Source: Nostoc sp. CHAB 5715 (GTDB lineage Bacteria > Cyanobacteriota > Cyanobacteriia > Cyanobacteriales > Nostocaceae). Taken from it: DNA of 9,869 bases. A program made the position numbers and the translations under genes. This document shows positions 1-5,819 of this stretch, in pieces. The notes under the pieces are model-generated. The model saw nothing but the letters and a program-made list of their open reading frames with translations, was not told the DNA's origin and ran no database searches. The stretch covers positions 1-9,869 of the forward strand of contig NZ_JAIVFR010000159.1 in the NCBI RefSeq assembly GCF_020829685.1, read 5' to 3'. Every line of letters starts with the position of its first letter. Positions within the stretch are counted from its first letter, which is position 1.

Positions 1-40
1 TCAGTTACAAGAGACTGTCGAGGCTTTCAAAGTTAGTTAA
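1..40 (+). CDS. 3' end of an upstream gene (partial)
   Basis: From base 2 a plus-strand frame reads QLQETVEAFKVS and stops at TAA 38-40. Only 12 codons are visible. The pattern (amphipathic Leu/Val spacing, then an F-K-V end) resembles the extreme C-terminus of methyl-accepting chemotaxis/PilJ-type proteins, which often end in a similar way. This is an impression from a dozen residues, so the function is tentative. That the frame is coding is itself inferred from its sensible composition and from the non-coding repeats that start right after the stop. Confidence 0.38.
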   Translation, partial: QLQETVEAFKVS

Positions 41-45
41 GTTTG

Positions 46-94
46 TCATTAGTCATTAGTCATTAGTCATTAGTCATTAGTCATTAGTCATTAG
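46..94. repeat. Heptamer tandem repeat, TCATTAG x7
   Basis: Seven perfect, uninterrupted copies of TCATTAG. This is the short tandemly repeated repetitive (STRR) type common between genes of filamentous cyanobacteria. It lies just after the stop codon of the upstream gene. It has no open frame and no obvious function. Copy number is likely to vary between strains by slippage. Confidence 0.9.
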
Positions 95-120
95 TTAAAT
101 GATGAGTCTTAACTAATCCC

Positions 121-162
121 CAATGCCCAATGCCCAATGCCCAATGCCCAATGCCCAATGCC
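121..162. repeat. Heptamer tandem repeat, CAATGCC x6
   Basis: Six perfect copies of CAATGCC, 26 bases after the TCATTAG tract. The same heptamer recurs in the window on the other strand (GGGCATT at 5665-5681) and as the first third of the 21-bp repeat at 4804-4879. This is therefore a dispersed STRR family in this genome. Bases 163-323, between this tract and the next gene, are A+T-rich; I see no further gene there. Confidence 0.9.
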
Positions 163-323
163 CATTTTCAAACTGAGTTTCAAATTCTTAATCTTCATAA
201 AGTTATAAATACCATTATTAACTTTTTAATAATACTTGTCTCAGCTTCTACATTCATGTCGTAAAGTGCAATTGTAATTGTGTAATCTAAAGACAGCAAA
301 GCTAATTATTCAATTGAGGTCTG

Positions 324-542
324 ATGACTCCTACAATCATGCGTCAGCTTTGGTCAGTGGTTGAAACTGCCCAAGCCAAGCTCCTCTTACAACTGGATGA
401 TGCTAGCTTGGTGCAGTGGTTAGTAAAACAAACCGAAACACAAGTGTTGTTAGATTCTAACGAAACTGATTATCTGTGCCACTACATTCAATCTCGGCTA
501 GCCCTTATACGTGATATTGTCCATGAACGTCAGTGTTCATGA
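324..542 (+). CDS. Small conserved hypothetical protein (72 aa)
   Basis: Encodes 72 residues starting MTPTIMRQLW. A GAGG motif at 316-319 lies 4 bases before the ATG, which is close but favours this start over the ATG at residue 6. The sequence looks helical and soluble. The stretch QLDDASLVQWLVKQ and the ending RLALIRDIVHER recall a short family of unknown function found in Nostoc-type cyanobacteria; this is from memory. There is no signal peptide, membrane segment or cysteine motif (only two cysteines, residues 52 and 71). The gene converges on ribD with a 42-base gap and a shared hairpin. No function can be assigned. That it is a true gene is supported by its amino-acid pattern and ribosome binding site. 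Confidence 0.72.
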   Translation: MTPTIMRQLWSVVETAQAKLLLQLDDASLVQWLVKQTETQVLLDSNETDYLCHYIQSRLALIRDIVHERQCS

Positions 543-567
543 TAGCAAAATCACGATAAATTGATTG

Positions 568-595
568 ATAGTCAAGTGTTATTACTATTGACTAT
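568..595. terminator. Hairpin between convergent genes
   Basis: ATAGTCAA (568-575) and TTGACTAT (588-595) are perfect 8-bp inverted repeats around a 12-base loop. On the plus strand they are followed by a T-run (CTTTTTGG, about 599-606), so this looks like an intrinsic terminator for the small gene ending at 542. The stem overlaps the ribD stop codon at 585-587, so it could also act on ribD transcripts, though no T-run lies on that side. Confidence 0.42.
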
Positions 596-1838
596 TGGCT
601 TTTTGGGGAAAATAACCTTCCACTAAGCAGTCAGAGCCAACTACACGCCAACGAACACGTTCTAAAGACAATGCTTCAGTCATGGTAGTAAAACCTAAAT
701 CACCCACAGGTGTGGGAGCAATACTACCACCAATGATTTTCGGGGCAATAAATGCTAAGACTTTTTGCACTGCTCCTTGAGCGATCGCACTAGCAGCTAA
801 AGTTCCACCACATTCCCACAAGACGCTACAAAAACCCCGCTCATACAAGTACGCCATAGCCTTATCTGGTGTAAGTGATGTTAATTCCACCACCTCCACC
901 CCCTGCTTGAGCAACAGTTCTTGGAAGTCGGGATTAGCACCTTTCTTTGTCAACACCAAAGTTGGAGCATCCGCAGTTTGCCACAGATGGGCATTTTCCG
1001 GTAAGTTGAGATGGCGACTCATCACCACCCGCAGGGGATTATGTGCCTCCACCTGACGGGTGGTTAAGTAAGGATTATCTTGTCGGACTGTATTACCGCC
1101 GACAATTATTGCATCGCAAGCCGCTCGCAGTTGATGTACTTCACTGCGGGCTTCTTTGCTTGTCACCCAGGCGCTATGACCAGAGGTAGTAGCAATTTTG
1201 CCGTCTAAAGTCATGGCATATTTTAAAATTCCTAAAGGTCGTTTGTAGAGAATGCGATGCACAAAAGCTTCATTTAGCTGATGACAAGCTGATTCTTCTA
1301 CTCCTACCAACACCTCGATCCCCGCCGCACGTAAACGGGCAATACCACCTCCAGCTACTAGGGGATTGGGATCAACCATCCCCACCACCACTTTTGCCAC
1401 CCCTGCTTGGATCAATCCTTCTGAACAAGGGGGAGTACGCCCATAGTGATTGCAAGGTTCTAGGTTGACATAGATTGTTGCACCACGAGCGCGATTCTCC
1501 TGGGGAGAGGCTGCGCCAACACCTGCTGCTCTTAAGGCAAACACTTCTGCATGAGGCTCGCCTGCACGAGGATGAAACCCCTCGCCTACAATCTCGCCAT
1601 CCTTGACAATCACCGCTCCCACTAGCGGATTTGGCGAAGTCCGTCCTAAAGCGCGGCGAGCAAGTTCCAAACACCGCAGCATCATGCGAGAGTCAAAGTC
1701 ACTTCCGATCTTTTCCTTGGGTGTTGAATTCAATCCAACTGCTGACTCCACTAGATGTATATTTTCCTGAGTATAATTTGCTAAGGATGCATCTGCTTGA
1801 GCGACTACTGGGGAATTATCCATAATTTTAGGCAACAC
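585..1838 (-). CDS. ribD: Riboflavin biosynthesis protein RibD (deaminase/reductase)
   Basis: Bifunctional enzyme of riboflavin synthesis. The N-terminal domain deaminates diaminohydroxyphosphoribosylaminopyrimidine; the C-terminal domain reduces the ribosyl group with NADPH; it acts in the cytoplasm. Domains: Zn-dependent CDA-like deaminase about residues 50-195, with H96-A-E98 and the PC(N)HYGRTPPC motif (C129, C138); RibD_C reductase about 200-412, with ILKYAMTLDGKIAT, a GGNTVRQDNP segment and the late ECGGTLAAS and IAPKIIGG motifs. All key residues are present. The 417-residue length exceeds the usual ~360-380 because of about 48 poorly structured residues before RMMLRCLELARRALGRTSPNP. 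The frame begins with GTG at 1838; ATG at 1823 (residue 6) is an equally good start, and M52/M53 would give the conventional length. No convincing Shine-Dalgarno distinguishes them. It appears to be monocistronic; the next minus-strand gene upstream is 205 bases away. Confidence 0.95.
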   Translation of the reverse strand: MLPKIMDNSPVVAQADASLANYTQENIHLVESAVGLNSTPKEKIGSDFDSRMMLRCLELARRALGRTSPNPLVGAVIVKDGEIVGEGFHPRAGEPHAEVFALRAAGVGAASPQENRARGATIYVNLEPCNHYGRTPPCSEGLIQAGVAKVVVGMVDPNPLVAGGGIARLRAAGIEVLVGVEESACHQLNEAFVHRILYKRPLGILKYAMTLDGKIATTSGHSAWVTSKEARSEVHQLRAACDAIIVGGNTVRQDNPYLTTRQVEAHNPLRVVMSRHLNLPENAHLWQTADAPTLVLTKKGANPDFQELLLKQGVEVVELTSLTPDKAMAYLYERGFCSVLWECGGTLAASAIAQGAVQKVLAFIAPKIIGGSIAPTPVGDLGFTTMTEALSLERVRWRVVGSDCLVEGYFPQKANSQ

Positions 1839-2043
1839 TGTAAATATTCTGCACGCGATCGCACAGCCTTTTCACAGGAGAATCGCGCTTTGCTCCTGAT
1901 AATTAAATAGAGTTAAATCCAGGCGCTATTATTGGCTATCTCAGCTTATGTGATATTTCACTCAACTGTAGCGTTAACTATCCACTTCTAGTCAGGAGAT
2001 ATCAACATTCCTGCCTGTGCCGCTCCCTGCACAGACAAATCTT

Positions 2044-2589
2044 TCAACCAGATGCACCAGTCCAAGGCCCAATCGGTTTCTCTGGTAGTTCCTGCTGATA
2101 GATTTCCTCTTTGTAGAGTTGAAAACCTCTTGCTTGGTAATTGGCAAGTGCATGACTACCATCCAAGCTGCACGTATGAACCCACACTCGCTTTGCTCCC
2201 ATCGCCCAAGCTTTTTCTACACCAACACTCAGTAAATGTCCACCAATAGACTGCCCGATAAACTGTCGTAGTAGACCGAAGTAGGCAATCTCAACGTTAT
2301 CGCCTGGTTGTGCTTCTAGCTCAATATAGCCTGCGGGTGTTCCTGAAAGATATGCTACCCAGGTGTGGAGTTCTGGACGGTTTAGGTATTCTAACCAGCT
2401 TTCGTAGCTCCAGTTTAAACGGTTTATCCAATACCAGTCGCCACCTACGCTTTGGTATAAAAAGCGATTTAACTCAGGGCATGGAATTTCAGCACGGATG
2501 ACCGTAAGTTTTGGATTGCTTGAAAAAGTAGGACGAAGCTGACTTGGCTCAAGCATTTCTAAGTACCAGGTGGTCACATCAATTAACAT
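2044..2589 (-). CDS. GNAT family N-acetyltransferase
   Basis: A 181-residue protein of GNAT type, expected to transfer an acetyl group from acetyl-CoA to an amine; the substrate is unknown. Evidence: the order of GNAT elements, with a beta strand VAYLSGTPAGYIELE (residues 78-92), strand 4 VEIAYFGLLRQF and the acetyl-CoA pyrophosphate loop R-Q-F-I-G-Q-S-I-G-G (108-117), strand 5 RVWVHTC (134-140), and motif B HALANYQARGFQLYKEE (146-162), where the N-Y-x-x-x-G-F pattern is typical. The N-terminal VGGDWYWINRLNWSYESW segment is shared by a subgroup of GNAT proteins that I recall only as uncharacterised. There is a single domain and no membrane segment. The ATG at 2589 has only weak ribosome-binding potential; M12 (2556) is an alternative. 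Bases 1839-2043, between this gene and ribD, hold only weak inverted repeats (for example CTGTGC 2015-2020 with GCACAG 2029-2034, just past this stop). Confidence 0.85.
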   Translation of the reverse strand: MLIDVTTWYLEMLEPSQLRPTFSSNPKLTVIRAEIPCPELNRFLYQSVGGDWYWINRLNWSYESWLEYLNRPELHTWVAYLSGTPAGYIELEAQPGDNVEIAYFGLLRQFIGQSIGGHLLSVGVEKAWAMGAKRVWVHTCSLDGSHALANYQARGFQLYKEEIYQQELPEKPIGPWTGASG

Positions 2590-2674
2590 ATAGGAATCCG
2601 GTTTGATTGCTGAAAAGGTTTTAAATTACAATTCTTCCTATAGCCTTTTTCATTTATTTGAACCAGAATCTCCT

Positions 2675-2706
2675 GTAGGATAGTACAGCTAGCTGTGCTA
2701 TCCTAC
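2675..2706. repeat. 32-bp near-perfect palindrome
   Basis: GTAGGATAG (2675-2683) pairs with CTATCCTAC (2698-2706). The centre ACAGCTAGCTGT (2685-2696) is itself a perfect palindrome; the only non-Watson-Crick pair is T2684 with G2697. It lies 3 bases beyond the stop of the MBL-like gene remnant and about 80 bases beyond the doxX stop. On the minus strand it could therefore be a terminator stem, but no T-run follows immediately. A cruciform or protein-binding site is an alternative. Confidence 0.6.
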
Positions 2707-2709
2707 CAT

Positions 2710-2775
2710 TTACAGCCTTGGTACAAGTTCCTTTAAGCGATCGCTTCCATCGCCCAAGACGGGCCAACCATCCCC
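2710..2775 (-). pseudogene. 3'-end remnant of an MBL-like gene (paralogue of 4999-5598)
   Basis: On the minus strand this reads GDGWPVLGDGSDRLKELVPRL then TAA. The intact gene at 4999-5598 ends GDGWPVFRDGRDRLKELAATL then TAA. The two 66-base blocks (2710-2775 and 4999-5064) align without gaps, and I count 7 mismatches. Beyond 2775 the similarity stops: the frame continues upstream for 15 unrelated codons (ending in YYL before GDGW) to a TAA. Only about 22 codons, including the natural stop, survive. This is a broken duplicate or a recombination scar, not a functional gene. Confidence 0.8.
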
Positions 2776-2788
2776 TAAGTAGTAACTT

Positions 2789-3325
2789 TTACTTAAGTAA
2801 ACGATGCTGTAGCCGACGTTTTATCCAAAAGTTATTCCTAAAGAAGTTGACCTTACCTTGTTCACGATCCGCTCCTGAGTCTGCAAGGTTTTGTTTCTTT
2901 TTTCTCCAGTGATCGAGGGAGTAAATATTAAAGCTGCTACCTGCGAGCAAAATAAACAGCACAATCCCGTAAGAAAGCATGGAAGTAGCTGCACCCCAGT
3001 TTTGTATCGATGTCACCCCTAACTTCAGAATGATCATCAGGGCAAAGGTAACAATTAAAGCGCTTCTGGTTGCTAACCCAAGTGTGATTAACACGCCCAC
3101 AATTAACTCTACAGGAGGCACTAGGTAAGAGTTTATCCTCACCAGAAATTCTGGGAAATAAGAATTTGCTAGTTGTTTGACAGTATCTTCAGCGAATCCT
3201 GGGACGTTAAAAATGCGAGTGAATCCGTGATTAAAGTAATTCACACCGATGAGAATTCGCAGCAACAAATAGGCGATCGCAACATCCTTTGATTTGAGAC
3301 TAATGTGGGTTCTATTTTCATTCAT
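2789..3325 (-). CDS. DoxX-family integral membrane protein
   Basis: A 178-residue membrane protein starting MNENRTHISLK. Upstream codons in the same frame (to 3553) are open but overlap the flavoprotein gene. The ATG at 3325 has GGAG 8 bases ahead and matches where DoxX homology begins. Predicted membrane segments: about residues 14-30, 66-84, 88-104 and 115-131, giving four helices as usual for DoxX. Family features seen are the first-helix pattern LLLRILIGVNYFNHGFTRIF and PPVELIVGVLITLGLATR. DoxX proteins are associated with thiosulfate:quinone oxidoreductases and other membrane redox complexes, but many members are uncharacterised; no substrate is claimed here. After the fourth helix an unusual basic tail (about 140-178, rich in K, R, N and Q) follows; it may come from read-in to unrelated downstream DNA. 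The gene lies 80 bases after the dehydrogenase gene on the same strand, so co-transcription is likely. Confidence 0.85.
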   Translation of the reverse strand: MNENRTHISLKSKDVAIAYLLLRILIGVNYFNHGFTRIFNVPGFAEDTVKQLANSYFPEFLVRINSYLVPPVELIVGVLITLGLATRSALIVTFALMIILKLGVTSIQNWGAATSMLSYGIVLFILLAGSSFNIYSLDHWRKKKQNLADSGADREQGKVNFFRNNFWIKRRLQHRLLK

Positions 3326-3405
3326 TGCCTGAACTCCAACTATGGTAAGCCGACTGTAATTGATTGAAATTGCAGAAATTAGGAAGGATTTAGCGGTTTT
3401 GAGAG

Positions 3406-4668
3406 CTAACGTTTTTTCATAGATATAATTAAGCGAACTGAGCGATCGCTGAATAAGTAAGTGTGAAGCCAAGTAAGTAATACTAAAAAACGACTGCGAT
3501 AGCCAGGAAGATATACTAAATGAACTCCTAGCCACATCAGCCAAGCCAAGCATCCTGTAAAGGCAAATGCACCAATTTTTCCCACACCTGAATAACAGCC
3601 AATAATCGCTAATCTTCCCTTGTTGAAATAGCTAAAATGCTCTGGTGATTTACCTCGAAATTGCCGTTGAATATTTCGGGCTACAGCAACACCCTGCTGA
3701 AGTGCCTCTGGTGCAACCCCAGTTAATGGTTTACCGTTATGTTCCATATATGCCAGATCCCCAATGGCATAAATATTCGATTGCTCTAGCAATTGTAGAG
3801 TGGGATGAACAAGTAACTTTCCCTTAGTTGCTGAAGATACCTCCTCTGATGTTGTGGGATAATTCGCCTCTAACCCCGCAGTCCAAATAACGGTTGCAGT
3901 TGGAACTACCTCATCGTTTTGTAAATGTAAAGATTCAAAAGTCACTCTAGTCACTTTTGTTTGCAGAGAAACCTCCACTCCTAGCTGATGTAATCGTTTG
4001 TAGGTGTAAGTTCCCAACTTCTTTGGCAAATCGGCCAATAAGCGATCGCCGGATTGCACGAGAATCAACCTCACTTGCTGCCAAAGTGTCGGATAATCTC
4101 GACGCAAGTGGCCTCGAAGCATTTCAACGAAAGCACCTGCAACCTCAACACCCGTTGGGCCACCGCCGACGATGGTAAAAGTCAGCAGTTGTTGGCGTCG
4201 TGATGAATCAGATTCTTGGATAGCTCGCTCAAAACAAGAGAAAATGTGATTTCGGATTGCTATTGCTTCTTCTAATGTTCTCATCGAGAAAGCATATTCT
4301 AAAGCTCCAGGAACTCCCAAAAACTGGGTTTGGCTTCCAGTTGCCAGCACAAGAAAGTCATAGGTGATTGAACAACTGTCTGTTTCAACAGTTTGCCCCA
4401 AAAAATCAATTTGCTCAACCTTAGCCATCAAAAACTGAACTTTAGACTTATTTCGCAGAAAAGAGAATCGCCGTAATATCGTGCGGATAGGGTAAGCAAT
4501 GTACTCAGGTTCTAATTGACCTGTCGCAACCTGATACAACAACGGTACAAAGGTGTGATAGTTGTTGCGATCGATTAACAATACGTCTGCACCAGAATCA
4601 GCTAAAGATTGGGCAGCTTGCAACCCACCAAATCCAGCGCCAACAATGACAACGCGGCGACTGTTCAT
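3406..4668 (-). CDS. Type II NADH dehydrogenase-like FAD oxidoreductase
   Basis: A 420-residue flavoprotein of the NDH-2 type, expected to pass electrons from NAD(P)H through FAD to a quinone at the membrane surface, without proton pumping. Features: N-terminal FAD-binding GAGFGG (residues 10-15) with an acidic D33 after the second strand (LLIDRNN); the LVLATGSQT segment (106-114); the NAD(P)H-binding dinucleotide fold IVGGGPTGVEVAG (166-178); the second FAD motif YAIGDLAY (300-307); and a hydrophobic C-terminal stretch (about 363-403, FTGCLAWLMWLGVHLVYLPG) matching the membrane-anchoring helix of NDH-2 enzymes. Length is normal. The ATG has AGAGGGG just upstream. The partner quinone and the choice of NADH or NADPH cannot be told. 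It is probably the first gene of an operon with the DoxX protein, which would supply a membrane partner. Cyanobacteria carry several such enzymes (Ndb types); I cannot assign one. Confidence 0.92.
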   Translation of the reverse strand: MNSRRVVIVGAGFGGLQAAQSLADSGADVLLIDRNNYHTFVPLLYQVATGQLEPEYIAYPIRTILRRFSFLRNKSKVQFLMAKVEQIDFLGQTVETDSCSITYDFLVLATGSQTQFLGVPGALEYAFSMRTLEEAIAIRNHIFSCFERAIQESDSSRRQQLLTFTIVGGGPTGVEVAGAFVEMLRGHLRRDYPTLWQQVRLILVQSGDRLLADLPKKLGTYTYKRLHQLGVEVSLQTKVTRVTFESLHLQNDEVVPTATVIWTAGLEANYPTTSEEVSSATKGKLLVHPTLQLLEQSNIYAIGDLAYMEHNGKPLTGVAPEALQQGVAVARNIQRQFRGKSPEHFSYFNKGRLAIIGCYSGVGKIGAFAFTGCLAWLMWLGVHLVYLPGYRSRFLVLLTWLHTYLFSDRSVRLIISMKKR

Positions 4669-4700
4669 TCTTCCCCTCTTGATTTAGCTAGCCAGCCAAG

Positions 4701-4728
4701 TTATTAACTCTCAATATATTGATAACAA
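4701..4728 (-). promoter_or_regulatory. Possible promoter with palindrome in spacer
   Basis: Read on the minus strand, TTGTTA (4728-4723) and TAATAA (4706-4701) are separated by 16 bases and lie about 35 bases upstream of the dehydrogenase ATG. The spacer holds the perfect 12-bp palindrome TCAATATATTGA (4711-4722), a plausible operator. Both elements occur easily in A+T-rich DNA, so this is a suggestion only. Confidence 0.28.
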
Positions 4729-4766
4729 ATTATCGATAGTGCCATCAGCACTTAGTACAGCATTTC

Positions 4767-4787
4767 ATTAATTCGTAGCGAATTAAT
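4767..4787. repeat. Perfect inverted repeat, 9-bp arms
   Basis: ATTAATTCG, a 3-base TAG, then CGAATTAAT. It lies between the MBL-like gene's stop and the dehydrogenase gene, about 100 bases upstream of the latter's ATG. It could be a regulator-binding site or a terminator stem for the gene upstream. No T-run follows on the minus strand. Confidence 0.5.
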
Positions 4788-4803
4788 CAAAGGCAATACC
4801 CTG

Positions 4804-4879
4804 CAATGCCAATGTGTCGGGTGACAATGCCAATGTGTCGGGTGACAATGCCAATGTGTCGGGTGACAATGCCAATGCC
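4804..4879. repeat. 21-bp tandem repeat, 3 copies plus 13 bases
   Basis: Three perfect copies of a 21-base unit made of the heptamers CAATGCC, AATGTGT and CGGGTGA (4804-4866), followed by a partial fourth copy CAATGCC-AATGCC. The unit length is a multiple of 7 and its first third equals the STRR heptamer at 121-162, so it looks like a composite of that family. Short frames run through it on the plus strand, but there is no ribosome binding site, and the repeated MPMCRVT reading is a by-product of the repeat. Confidence 0.88.
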
Positions 4880-4959
4880 TTCCCCTGGATTAAAAACGCT
4901 ACGCTTTTACGCAAAACTGTACTTAGATCAAATAGGTCTGAATTCCCCACTCAAGGATT

Positions 4960-4985
4960 GCAGAATTCAGAATTCAGAATTCTGC
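4960..4985. repeat. Inverted repeat built on GAATTC, after the MBL-like gene
   Basis: GCAGAATTC (4960-4968) and GAATTCTGC (4977-4985) are perfect 9-bp arms around an 8-base loop that itself contains GAATTC. It lies 13 bases beyond the stop codon of the minus-strand gene at 4999-5598. It could end its transcript, though no T-run is present. Confidence 0.5.
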
Positions 4986-4998
4986 ATTCTTCTTCAAC

Positions 4999-5598
4999 TT
5001 ACAGCGTCGCTGCAAGTTCCTTTAAGCGATCGCGTCCATCGCGGAAGACGGGCCAACCATCCCCCACCAGCACTGCTTCTACCCGACTCAGTTGAGCCAA
5101 CCTGCGAACCGAAGCAATAGCCTCCTCTCGATTCAGCAGCTTATCATCTGGTAATATAGTTAAGCTACCTGCTTTGCGTGCCCTGACTAAATCCCCTGTA
5201 ATCAAAGTCGTCTCCTCCAGTAACAGAGCCAATTCACCGGGAGTTTTCGAGCCTTGGAGTTCAATTACTTTTAACCCAGGTACGAACTCTTCACCATCAG
5301 ACAGCCAGCGATCGCAAGGTATAGGGAAAGTATCTTTTTCTGCCACGGGGCCAGCTATTTTAGCATAGGTTTGATCGGCAATTTCTTTACTTGCCCTGAC
5401 ATGCTCAGAATTCGTCAGCACAATCCAAACTACACCACCGAGGGATTTCAGATGATTCCAATCATGGTTTGATAGGGCTACTGGGTCAATCAAGATGTTG
5501 CCATCTGGGCGAATCCAGGCAATCCCATTGAAATCAATATTTCTTGCCGGATTGAAATTAGACCAGCTATAGAGATCGGGACGGTGCAAAGATTTCAT
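4999..5598 (-). CDS. Metallo-beta-lactamase-fold protein lacking canonical metal ligands
   Basis: A 199-residue single-domain protein. The succession of strands and landmarks follows the MBL fold: GNILIDPVALS (residues 33-43), VVWIVLTNSEHVRAS (56-70) where catalytic members have HxHxDH, LKVIELQGSKTPGELALLLEETTLITGD (109-136) where they have G-H-x-P-G and the metal-binding Asp, and VEAVLVGDGWPVF (173-185) where they have a final GH. Only H66 and D136 of the usual ligands remain, so it probably does not bind two metals; it may bind one, another cofactor or none. It is somewhat short for an MBL hydrolase. No signal peptide. The ATG at 5598 fits the N-terminus, though no strong Shine-Dalgarno is seen. 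A copy of its last 22 codons lies at 2710-2775. It is divergent from the aminotransferase gene (221-base gap). The substrate is unknown. Confidence 0.82.
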   Translation of the reverse strand: MKSLHRPDLYSWSNFNPARNIDFNGIAWIRPDGNILIDPVALSNHDWNHLKSLGGVVWIVLTNSEHVRASKEIADQTYAKIAGPVAEKDTFPIPCDRWLSDGEEFVPGLKVIELQGSKTPGELALLLEETTLITGDLVRARKAGSLTILPDDKLLNREEAIASVRRLAQLSRVEAVLVGDGWPVFRDGRDRLKELAATL

Positions 5599-5664
5599 GA
5601 TGATTCTGGATCAGTATTTCAGTAATTGACTATTAATATCAATAATTAAGTATATAGATAATAA

Positions 5665-5681
5665 GGGCATTGGGCATTGGG
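5665..5681. repeat. Short GGGCATT tandem repeat
   Basis: GGGCATTGGGCATTGGG, about 2.4 copies of the heptamer found at 121-162, here on the opposite strand. It sits in the 221-base divergent region between the MBL-like gene and the aminotransferase gene. The rest of that region is A+T-rich; a TATACT at 5729-5734 could be a -10 element but has no matching -35. Confidence 0.7.
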
Positions 5682-5807
5682 TTATTTTCCTCATCTCCCT
5701 AATCCTTCCTCTGAATCTGGAATTTGAGTATACTACGATAAATTAATCGATATTATGGATTTCATCTGGGTTAGAAAAATTCCTGCGTAACCGCAATAGA
5801 GATCAAC

Positions 5808-5813
5808 GGAGGT
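5808..5813 (+). promoter_or_regulatory. Ribosome binding site that fixes a GTG start
   Basis: GGAGGT with a 6-base spacer before GTG at 5820-5822. It is one of the strongest Shine-Dalgarno matches in the window and supports the GTG over any internal ATG. Confidence 0.75.
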
Positions 5814-5819
5814 ATAGGG

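Noticed and set aside
46..162. Regular short repeats considered as a CRISPR array.
   Set aside because: Units are 7 bases, perfectly adjacent with no spacers; this is a simple tandem repeat.
1839..2043. Possible FMN riboswitch near ribD.
   Set aside because: I see no conserved FMN-element core in this region; only short weak inverted repeats are present.
3326..3553. A longer DoxX frame starting at 3553.
   Set aside because: The extra 76 codons overlap the flavoprotein gene and have no DoxX-like pattern; the ATG at 3325 has a proper GGAG and starts just before the first membrane helix.
2858..4610. LADSGAD occurs both in the DoxX C-terminal tail and at the N-terminus of the flavoprotein, suggesting a duplicated segment.
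   Set aside because: The DNA encoding the two copies differs at many codon positions and the similarity ends after seven residues, so it is most likely a coincidence.
4806..5120. Plus-strand frame with repeated MPMCRVT.
   Set aside because: It only reflects the 21-bp tandem repeat, lacks a ribosome binding site, and overlaps the end of the minus-strand MBL-like gene.
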